The translations under genes and the position numbers were made by a program. From Flavobacteriales bacterium (lineage in GTDB: Bacteria > Bacteroidota > Bacteroidia > CAIKAF01), in NCBI GenBank assembly GCA_018401695.1, contig JAGYKD010000001.1:1304016-1368015 (forward strand): a stretch of DNA of 64,000 bases, written 5' to 3'. Below the pieces are notes generated by a model that had not been told where the DNA came from, did no database searches, and saw only the letters and a list, made by a program, of their open reading frames with translations. The stretch's first letter is position 1. Each line of letters begins with the position of its first letter. Positions 9,360 through 15,809 of the stretch are shown in pieces.

Positions 9360-10133
9360 ATGACACATGCAACACTAGAGCGGCTTTATGCCACCTTAGA
9401 CATAACTACCCTCAACGATTTAGACAGCCCCGCCAATGTACGCGAATGGTCCAGACGCATTCAACGCGTGGCCGAACGCTCCGGTCGAAAGCTGGTGCCC
9501 GGTGCTATTTGCGTCTTTGCTACCCATGTAGAAGCCGCCAAAGAGGTGTTTGGGCCCATGGGCATTCCCGTAGCCTCCGTGGCAGGAAATTTTCCCTCCG
9601 GAAAAGCAAGTATTCCCCTAAAAGTGCACGAAGTCAGCGCTGCTGTGCTCCGGGGAGCCGACGAAATTGATTTGGTTATTGACCGGGGACTTTTGTTGGA
9701 GCAAGGGCCCCAAGCTTGCTTCAAAGAAGTTCAAGCCGTTCGAGGAATCTGCGCAGGCAAAGTCCTAAAGGTTATTTTGGAATCCGGTCAAATTGCCGAC
9801 CCGCTATTGCTCGGAGAAACGGCACATGCCGTACTCGAAGCCGGTGCCGATTTTCTCAAAACCAGCACAGGAAAAAGCGATTTGGGAGCGACTCCTACCG
9901 CAGCTGCCATTTTTTGCCGAGCTTTGAATATCTGGGAAAAAGCCCACGGCGAACAACGTGGTTTTAAAGCTTCCGGTGGAATCCGAACCTTGGAAGATGC
10001 TCAAACCTATATGGATATTTACTTGGCGGAAACCGGTAGAAGCTATATAGACGCAGCCCATTTCCGGATTGGCGCCAGTGCATTGGCCAACGCCGTCATT
10101 GAAGCTTATAGCAAGGATTTGCCGGGCATTTAA
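9360..10133 (+). CDS. deoC: Deoxyribose-phosphate aldolase
   Basis: The 257-residue class I aldolase splits 2-deoxyribose 5-phosphate into acetaldehyde and glyceraldehyde 3-phosphate in deoxynucleoside breakdown. The Schiff-base lysine lies in FLKTSTGKS, the second essential lysine in GFKASGGIRT, and DEIDLVID carries the conserved acidic residues. No other deo genes are adjacent. The length fits the family. Confidence 0.93.
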   Translation: MTHATLERLYATLDITTLNDLDSPANVREWSRRIQRVAERSGRKLVPGAICVFATHVEAAKEVFGPMGIPVASVAGNFPSGKASIPLKVHEVSAAVLRGADEIDLVIDRGLLLEQGPQACFKEVQAVRGICAGKVLKVILESGQIADPLLLGETAHAVLEAGADFLKTSTGKSDLGATPTAAAIFCRALNIWEKAHGEQRGFKASGGIRTLEDAQTYMDIYLAETGRSYIDAAHFRIGASALANAVIEAYSKDLPGI

Positions 10134-10201
10134 AGCTTTTTTCCATTGCTTTTAACAGCTTTTTCACGAACCCTCAACTCAAATTTTCGTATAATTAGGC
10201 T

Positions 10202-10729
10202 ATGAAAACGTTTTCGCTGGTTTTATTCATGCTGTCTTTTTTGGGGCTAGGAGCCCAAACCGAAACCCCAAACTCTCCCAATTGGTACACCTTTGACAAA
10301 GCCGTAGAACTCAATAAAAAAGAACCACGTCCTGTCATCATTGATTTGTACACGGATTGGTGCGGCTGGTGTAAGGTTATGGACCAACGTACTTTTTCTA
10401 ATCCATATATTGCAACCTACCTAAACACGCATTTTTACCCGGTAAAATTCGACGCCGAACAATCCGAAAAAGTCAATTTTAAAGGCCGCGATTATGTATT
10501 TGTGGCCCAAGGTCGCCGCGGTTACCACGAACTCGCCGCCGCCCTCACCGGTGGGCAATTAAGCTACCCAACTTTGGTTTTTCTGGACAAAGACATGAAC
10601 CTCCTGCAACCGCTTCCAGGCTTTAAGGGCCCCAACGACTTGGAACCCGTCATGAAATTCTTCGGCTCAGGCGCCTACCTCAGCCAAAGCTACGAGGAGT
10701 TTATGCAAAACTTCAAAAGCGAACTCTAA
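10202..10729 (+). CDS. Exported thioredoxin-fold protein
   Basis: This 175-residue protein has a signal peptide (MKTFSLVLFMLSFLGLGAQ) followed by a thioredoxin_7/DUF255-like domain. The redox site is WCGWCK at about residues 56-61. After it, NPYIATYLNTHFYPVKFDAE and YPTLVFLD (with the expected cis-proline) are typical of the family. It is predicted to work as a periplasmic disulfide reductase or isomerase. Partners are not indicated by the neighbours; it is convergent with the glycine-rich protein gene. Confidence 0.85.
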   Translation: MKTFSLVLFMLSFLGLGAQTETPNSPNWYTFDKAVELNKKEPRPVIIDLYTDWCGWCKVMDQRTFSNPYIATYLNTHFYPVKFDAEQSEKVNFKGRDYVFVAQGRRGYHELAAALTGGQLSYPTLVFLDKDMNLLQPLPGFKGPNDLEPVMKFFGSGAYLSQSYEEFMQNFKSEL

Positions 10730-10740
10730 GCCTTAATTTC

Positions 10741-11030
10741 CTGCCTTGGGCTTGATTTTTGGGCCCTGTTCCATAGGGAAATCTGTTATTCTAACCGCCC
10801 CTGCGGCGGTCCTGCTTGCCCAATGGCCTGCTTGGTGCCCTGCGGGGGTTCCGCAAAGCTACACCTCCTCGACCGGGGCCAATGAACGTTCCAAGGTAAG
10901 ACCGCCTCAACTTTTTAAATGTACTACTTTCTTTGGCGTGCTTAGGCCCCTTGGCTACCAACCCCATGCCATTCCGCTGCGCAGGGCCCTCTGCCGGGCG
11001 GGGGGCAATTTTTCAAAGGTTCTTTCACGA
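10741..11030 (+). repeat. Palindromic intergenic element R3 (loop family)
   Basis: R3 fills the gap between two convergent genes, and no protein gene is supported. The opening GGGCCCTGTTCC...CTGTTATTCTAACCGCC matches the openings of R5 and R8. Arms near 10806-10841 (GGCGGTCCTGCTTG..AATGGCC) and 10873-10907 are complementary with gaps. The apical segment 10842-10872 (GCGGGGGTTCC..CCTCCTCGA) is a diverged form of the conserved loop. A second GC-rich block (10935-11020) ends in GGGCGGGGGGCAATTTTTC, like the ends of R5 and R8. Confidence 0.65.
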
Positions 11031-11046
11031 TAGGCTGCCGCAGCGC

Positions 11047-12594
11047 TTACCACGTAACCAATATTTGGCCGTTGCCCGATTGAAAGCCGGCTGTGTTGCT
11101 TGGATTGCTTCCGCTATTGAAGGAGCCGCCACCCCCACCGCCAAAGCCATTGGAAGATCCTCCGCCACCACCGGAATAGCCACCGCCGCCGCCGCCACCG
11201 TAGTTTCCACCGCCGCCACCACCGCCAAAGCCTCCGGCTCCGGCATGACCTCCGTTGCTTCCACCGACTCCACCGTTGGTAAAGCTTTGACCCGGACCAC
11301 CCACGGCGCTATCTCCGGGAGGTGCTAGTCCATTTCCTGAAAAACCACCACCACCGCGGCCGGAGTTCATTCCTCCGTTGTTGGAACCTCCATTGCCATT
11401 GGTTCCTCCCGAAGCTCCTCCGGGTCCTGAACCATTTACTCCATTGGGTGAGGTAGACGCATTAAGGCCACCCGAAATGCCGCCGCCGCCGCCGCCGCCA
11501 CCGGCTACAACCACTGCTTGTCCGTTGTTTACTACATAACTTCCACCACCGCCTCCGGTGCTTTGACCGCTGTGTCCTCCTGAGCTCGGATTATTTTGGC
11601 CTTTTTGGCCTACCAGTAGCTGAAAATTTTGACCGGGATTTACCGTGACTGTGCCTACCATGCGGGCACCCAATCCACCTGCTCCGGCGCTTCCGTCTCC
11701 TCCTTGGGCTCCTCGAACATCAAAGGTTACTTGGCAAACTCCTGCCGGTACGGTCCAGTTTTGAATACTTCCGGTATAATTAAAGGTGGCGTTACCTCCG
11801 GTAATGCAATTATTTACGGTTAGGGCAACCGTATCGCTGTTAAGGCATCCGTTGGCGTCGGTAATTTGATGAATAACGGTATAGGTCCCGGTTTGGTTCC
11901 AAGTGACGCTTGGGTTGCTGGCTACGGAGCTGGCAGGCGTACCTGAATTAAAGGTCCATTGGTGTTGACCACTGCTGTTTGGGTTAAAGGTGGCCGGGTT
12001 ATTTGCCGAAACCACACCGGGACTGGTGGAAAAACCGGCATCAGGGGCTTGTATCGACCATGCTTGGAGGTGTGGAGAAGAAAAGCCACAGCCGTTTTGA
12101 GCCCTAACTTCTAAATTTCCATTTACGGCTGCTGTTATATCCACCAATAGGGTGTCGCTGCCTTGACCCGAACGAATACTTAAACCGTTAGGAACAGTCC
12201 ATTGGTATCCGTTGGCGCCTGAAACCGGGGCCACCACTAAAACAATGGAAGTATCTCCAACGCATGGTGAGGGAATGGGGATCTGAATGTTGGTTGGAGC
12301 ATTGGGTGCTTGTGTACAGGCACAGGCCATCGTTACCCAACCATTATTCACAAAAAGTTCGGCACATTCGGTAGTGGTATTGAAAATGACTAGGCCGTCA
12401 TTTGGTCCTGAAATAAGGGTACGTTGTGCTGTAGTCAAACGGGGCAACAATAGTCCCTTGTCTGAAAAATCAATTTCCAAGCCGGCATCGGAACTGGGCG
12501 AGCCTGGTGAGGATCCAATGCGGACTCCCTGAGCTTGAGCCGAAGGGAAGTAAAGCACCAGAAAGAGGACGGAAAGGAAACATAGCTTGCGCAT
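11047..12594 (-). CDS. Secreted PKD and glycine-rich surface protein
   Basis: The product is 515 residues from the ATG that begins MRKLCFLS; an upstream frame extension to 12615 is unlikely. A signal peptide ends at AQAQG. Next come the common Bacteroidota surface motif GLLLPRLTTAQR, an Ig/PKD-like region (QHQWTFNSGTPASS...GTYTVIHQITDANGC), and a segment FNYTGSIQNWTVPAGVCQV leading into about 180 residues dominated by Gly, Ser and Asn. The last part resembles the glycine-rich domain known from ALK-like proteins and bacterial adhesins. No T9SS sorting domain is visible; the chain ends GNGQILVTW. The role is unknown, possibly surface or matrix. Confidence 0.8.
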   Translation of the reverse strand: MRKLCFLSVLFLVLYFPSAQAQGVRIGSSPGSPSSDAGLEIDFSDKGLLLPRLTTAQRTLISGPNDGLVIFNTTTECAELFVNNGWVTMACACTQAPNAPTNIQIPIPSPCVGDTSIVLVVAPVSGANGYQWTVPNGLSIRSGQGSDTLLVDITAAVNGNLEVRAQNGCGFSSPHLQAWSIQAPDAGFSTSPGVVSANNPATFNPNSSGQHQWTFNSGTPASSVASNPSVTWNQTGTYTVIHQITDANGCLNSDTVALTVNNCITGGNATFNYTGSIQNWTVPAGVCQVTFDVRGAQGGDGSAGAGGLGARMVGTVTVNPGQNFQLLVGQKGQNNPSSGGHSGQSTGGGGGSYVVNNGQAVVVAGGGGGGGGISGGLNASTSPNGVNGSGPGGASGGTNGNGGSNNGGMNSGRGGGGFSGNGLAPPGDSAVGGPGQSFTNGGVGGSNGGHAGAGGFGGGGGGGNYGGGGGGGYSGGGGGSSNGFGGGGGGSFNSGSNPSNTAGFQSGNGQILVTW

Positions 12595-12649
12595 AAAAAT
12601 ATTAATTTGTGACAAGTTACTATATTTAAAGCAGCCAATAAAGCCTCAT

Positions 12650-13621
12650 TTGTCTAGGATAAAGTATCATTACAATACCCGTACCCTAAAGTACGAACCC
12701 TACAAAGAAAGCTTGGGCAGAAAGCTGCTGCGCTTGGTTTTTGGTTTGGCTACGGGTATGGTCTTTGCCACGGCAGTGTTGTTGATAGCCTACAGGTATC
12801 TGGATTCTCCCAAAGAAAAGCAGCTCAAACGCGAAATAAGCTTTCAGGAATTGCAGTTGATGACCTTGAGTCATAAAATTCAGAATTTAGAAGCGGTATT
12901 GCAGGATTTAGAAGAACGCGACAATGTAGTATATCGCGCTATTTTTGCCGCCGAGCCCATTCCCAACGAAGTGCGGCAAGCAGGCGTGGGAGGTATGGAT
13001 AGGTACGCACAGCTCAAGGGCTATCCTTTATCGGATTTGCTAAGTGAAGTTTCTGAAAAAACCGATCGCCTCAGCCGCCGGTTGTACATTCAAAGCAGAT
13101 CATTAGATGAGATTTGGCAGTTGGCGCGTCAAAAGCAAGAAATGCTTCGATCCATTCCTGCCATTGTACCTCTGGCATTAAACGAACTCAAATACATGGC
13201 TAGCGGGTTTGGAGAGCGCATTGACCCCATCTACAAAACACGAAAGTTCCATGCAGGAATGGATTTTGTGGCTACAACAGGCACTCCTGTATACGCTACA
13301 GGCGATGGTAAAGTATTAAGTGCAGAGTCCGAAACCTCAGGCTACGGCAATTGCGTTCGGATTCAACATGGATTTGGTTACAGTACACTGTATGCTCACC
13401 TGTCGGCCATTAAAGTTAGAGAAGGGAAAAAGGTAAAACGCGGCGATTTGATAGGTCTGGTAGGAAGTACAGGAAAATCCGTTGGCCCGCATTTGCATTA
13501 CGAAGTGCACATCAAAGGCAAAGCTGTAAACCCAATAAATTTTTATTATTCTGATCTAAGTCCCGAGGAGCATAGCCAATTGTTGAAAGCCAGCCAAAGC
13601 CAAGGACAAGCTTTGGATTAA
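12650..13621 (+). CDS. M23 family peptidoglycan endopeptidase
   Basis: This 323-residue membrane-anchored protein has a cytoplasmic start, one membrane helix (LVFGLATGMVFATAVLLIAY), a coiled-coil stretch, then a LytM/M23 domain. The zinc ligands are in HAGMDFVA and HLHYEV, with the typical GYGNCVRIQHGFGYSTLYAH between. It is predicted to cut peptide cross-links in the periplasm during growth or division, or to activate amidases. The start is inferred as TTG 12650 because family members begin close to KYHYNTRTLKYE. It is divergent from the glycine-rich gene, 55 bases apart. Confidence 0.9.
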   Translation: MSRIKYHYNTRTLKYEPYKESLGRKLLRLVFGLATGMVFATAVLLIAYRYLDSPKEKQLKREISFQELQLMTLSHKIQNLEAVLQDLEERDNVVYRAIFAAEPIPNEVRQAGVGGMDRYAQLKGYPLSDLLSEVSEKTDRLSRRLYIQSRSLDEIWQLARQKQEMLRSIPAIVPLALNELKYMASGFGERIDPIYKTRKFHAGMDFVATTGTPVYATGDGKVLSAESETSGYGNCVRIQHGFGYSTLYAHLSAIKVREGKKVKRGDLIGLVGSTGKSVGPHLHYEVHIKGKAVNPINFYYSDLSPEEHSQLLKASQSQGQALD

Positions 13622-13695
13622 ACTTGGAACCCTAAAACATTTGTTCTTTTGTTTTCCAATGCCCTATGGTTGGTACTACTGTTTACCCATTCAGG

Positions 13696-14343
13696 CTATT
13701 TGTGGAATCTATCCTTCTTCCAATTGGCAGGGTTATTTTTTATGTATTGCGTGATTCGAAGAAAGGCCGGTTCATTTCGAATGATGTGGTCGTGATACCG
13801 CGATTGCCATGCAAAATTGGAATGGATTTGTTGGGCAGATACCTTTACCCCAATTTTAAAACCACGAATTATAGATCCCAAATTTTTGGATTGGGGACCA
13901 AATAGGTTTTTTGGTTTTTGTGCATTTGTTTTGGTATTTGCGGCGGCGGTTGCCGACGCATTTGCGTTGGTTGTTGCCAACGCATTTGCGTTGGTTGTAG
14001 AGACGCAATGCATTGCGTCTCTACCGCGTTGCGCGCCCCGTTTCCTATTGAATTGATTTTTCCCAATCCCAATAATGGCATGAAAATGATTGGGCATTAC
14101 CACATATTCACCCATCCATAAATGCATATCGGGTCGCATTTCAAATGTTTTTAACCATTCATTTTGTGTGATTTGTCCAATTTCAGACAAATACATAACC
14201 CCTTTCGTGATTTCTCCAAACCAATGCGACCGGTTTTGGGTACAAATGGTAATAAAATACAGGGCATTCCACCCATAATCCCAAAATGGTGCTCGGTTTG
14301 AGGGAATGCGGTATTTGTTTTGGAAACGTTCCATGTGCATCAT
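13696..14343 (-). CDS. REP-associated tyrosine transposase (RAYT-like)
   Basis: This 215-residue protein belongs to the Y1/HUH transposase superfamily. The metal-binding HUH motif is MPNHFHAI (His86, His88). The probable catalytic tyrosine is Tyr183 in SRYHDHIIRNE, and FITICTQNR near residue 30 is also typical. It should nick and join single-stranded DNA at REP palindromes. Residues 104-142 are an atypical insert (GRDAMHCVST and a Thr/Asn/Ala-rich tract). The DNA of this insert consists of three palindromes (13953-13970, 13977-13994, 13997-14024) that keep the frame open. Start codon is uncertain (14343, 14340 or 14334). No flanking terminal repeats were found. Confidence 0.87.
   Translation of the reverse strand: MMHMERFQNKYRIPSNRAPFWDYGWNALYFITICTQNRSHWFGEITKGVMYLSEIGQITQNEWLKTFEMRPDMHLWMGEYVVMPNHFHAIIGIGKNQFNRKRGAQRGRDAMHCVSTTNANALATTNANASATAAANTKTNAQKPKNLFGPQSKNLGSIIRGFKIGVKVSAQQIHSNFAWQSRYHDHIIRNEPAFLRITQYIKNNPANWKKDRFHK
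13953..14024. repeat. Three palindromes inside the RAYT-like coding region
   Basis: CCGACGCATTTGCGTTGG and CCAACGCATTTGCGTTGG are tandem hairpins of about 18 bp. They are followed by a 28-bp perfect palindrome (13997-14024) with core AGACGCAATGCATTGCGTCT. The core shares layout with the tandem array unit at 968-1143, AGACG..ATGC.T..CGTCT. All three lie in frame in the insert of the transposase gene. Confidence 0.9.
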
Positions 14344-14867
14344 TTTTAAAATTAGCGGTGGATTTCCTTGTTTTATTTGTTTTAGGCCTTCGGATTTTAT
14401 TTGAATGCCCTTGCAATTTGTTCATAGTGGTTTTTTGGCCTTTGAATACACCCATTCCGGCAAAAAGGAATCCACGGCAATTTACTACTTTAGGGAGATT
14501 TTTGTGAAGCATAGGCGTTTGATAAACGATTATAAACGTTTAGTTATTTGCCTTTCGGTGGAGGTTTTTCGTTCGTTTCAAATGCTTACACCTTACCGAA
14601 GCTTAAAAATGGATCGTTTTCCACGCAATAAAAAGCGATAGATATTTACCCTGATTCGGTAAAGCTTAGATTTATGTATTTGTGCACGTAGATAGGCCAC
14701 ACGGAGGATGTCTCCACATTAAGGCCGCATCATGAGCTCCGGTTTGTTTAGAAAAGTAAAGCTAGAAAAGGAATTTCTGGTATTGGTTTTGGTGCGGATT
14801 AGTTTTAGAAAAAACGCATATTTGTCTCCTGAAGAAGACACGTCGTTTTCTTAATTAAACCTTAAAT
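14344..14867. other. AT-rich gap without a recognisable gene
   Basis: No gene is supported in about 520 bases. A possible 40-codon plus-strand frame at 14732 (MSSGLFRKVKLEKEF...) has no known match and no convincing start context. The stretch looks like decayed accessory DNA next to the transposase. Confidence 0.4.
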
Positions 14868-15164
14868 ATGATTTATGTAATAGAAAAAACAATAGAGTTT
14901 GATACGTAGTTACAAAAGCTAAAGGACAGGAATGCCAAGGCAAAAATCCTATTTCGCATACAGCGTATTCAAGCAACAGGAAATTTTGGTGATCACGTAT
15001 TTCTAAGAGATGGAGTTGGAGAGTTAAGGATTCATTTTGCCAAAGGCTATAGCGTTTATTACATGGTGAAAAAGGAACATAAAGTTGTGTTATTGTTTGG
15101 CGGAAGCAAGGCGACGCAAAAAAAAGACATGCTTAAAGCCATGAACCTAAAAAACAAAATTTAA
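14868..15164 (+). pseudogene. RelE/HigB-type toxin gene with early TAG stop
   Basis: Reading from ATG 14868 gives MIYVIEKTIEFDT, then TAG at 14907-14909, then an open frame to the TAA at 15162. The joined 98-codon product matches the addiction-module killer family: LQKLKDRNAKAKILFRIQR, GNFGDHVFLRDGVGELRIHF, YSVYYMVKKEHKVVLLFGG and SKATQKKDM. The stop takes the place where family members usually have Trp (FxxWL), so a single TGG-to-TAG change explains it. Apart from this stop the frame is intact, which suggests a recent loss. The antitoxin gene follows 20 bases later. Confidence 0.82.
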
Positions 15165-15184
15165 AGTTGAAAATAATTGATTAA

Positions 15185-15472
15185 ATGAGCACGAGTCCTT
15201 TTAATATTGCCGATTACCTAAACAATCAGGAAATGATTGTGGCTTACTTAAATCAGGTTTTGGAGGAGGGGGATGAACAGGATTTGCTGGTCGCCATTGG
15301 ACATGTAGCCAAAGCCATTGGAATGACCCAAATTGCAGAGGAAACCGGAATGAGCAGGTCTAGCTTGTATAAAGCCTTGAGCGAGGAGACCAAACCAAGG
15401 TTCGAAACCATAATTAACGTGCTACGTGCTGTTGGAGGGGAAATTCAAATAGTACCCGCACAAAAATCATAA
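15185..15472 (+). CDS. Addiction-module antidote protein (HTH)
   Basis: The 95-residue protein belongs to the antidote family paired with HigB/RelE-like killers. It opens with FNIADYLNNQEMIVAYLNQVLEEGD. A helix-turn-helix follows at about residues 52-75, MTQIAEETGMSRSSLYKALS, then KPRFETIINVLRAVGGEIQI. It should bind the toxin and repress its own operon. Gene order is toxin then antitoxin, as in HigBA. With the toxin interrupted, this gene may persist as a free regulator. Confidence 0.87.
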   Translation: MSTSPFNIADYLNNQEMIVAYLNQVLEEGDEQDLLVAIGHVAKAIGMTQIAEETGMSRSSLYKALSEETKPRFETIINVLRAVGGEIQIVPAQKS

Positions 15473-15548
15473 CCCCATTAATGTGTTCAAGGTAAGATAA
15501 ATGGCCCTGGTTCACTTGGGAGTATCCGGGCTTTTTATTTTGGAGCAC

Positions 15549-15702
15549 GATTAGGCCCTCGATGGAGGCGGTAGCTCTGTGCAGTGCCCGCCTTTTGGGG
15601 CTTACTGAGCCGGGCGGAGCGCCAGCAAGCCACGGCGAAGTTTAGCCCCAAAGAGCGGGCACAAACAGACTATAAGCCGAGAGCGGGATTAGGCCCCAAA
15701 AA
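15549..15702 (+). repeat. Palindromic intergenic element R4 (end family)
   Basis: A stem pairs GTGCCCGCCTTTTGGGGCT (15584-15602) with AGCCCCAAAGAGCGGGCAC (15644-15662). The direct repeat GATTAGGCCC flanks it at 15549 and 15687. Outer parts GATGGAGGCGGTAGCTC and GACTATAAGCCGAGAGCGGG match the ends of R1, and more weakly R7 and R10, while the stem sequence differs from theirs. Confidence 0.75.
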
Positions 15703-15739
15703 CTCACCCTTTCCCATTTATTTCCTCTGTTTCGTTCGC

Positions 15740-15747
15740 TACCTTTG
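15740..15747 (+). promoter_or_regulatory. TACCTTTG box upstream of alaS
   Basis: TACCTTTG fits the -7 consensus and lies 62 bases before the alaS ATG, just after element R4. No -33 TTG is visible at the usual spacing. Confidence 0.35.
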
Positions 15748-15809
15748 CGGCTTGCCGGGCAAGTTTCTTCTTGGAATGCTTGCCGGCAAAACGGATTAAC
15801 GCTAGAGCT

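Larger units (their letters stand above)
15473..15809. other. Gap with palindromic element and alaS leader
   Basis: This 337-base gap holds element R4, the TACCTTTG box at 15740 and the untranslated leader of alaS. No protein gene is supported; open frames over R4 are artefacts of its GC content. Confidence 0.6.

Noticed and set aside
10933-11328. Ala/Thr-rich frames antisense to the glycine-rich protein gene
   Set aside because: GGN codon repeats of the real gene yield long open frames on the other strand and in other phases; no signal or domain supports them.
12587-12649. ATG at 12587 as start of the M23 peptidase
   Set aside because: It would overlap the divergent gene's start and add 21 residues not seen in the family; the TTG at 12650 gives the expected N-terminus.
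14732-14854. 40-codon plus-strand frame in the accessory gap
   Set aside because: No known match, no clear start context, and the surrounding DNA looks decayed.
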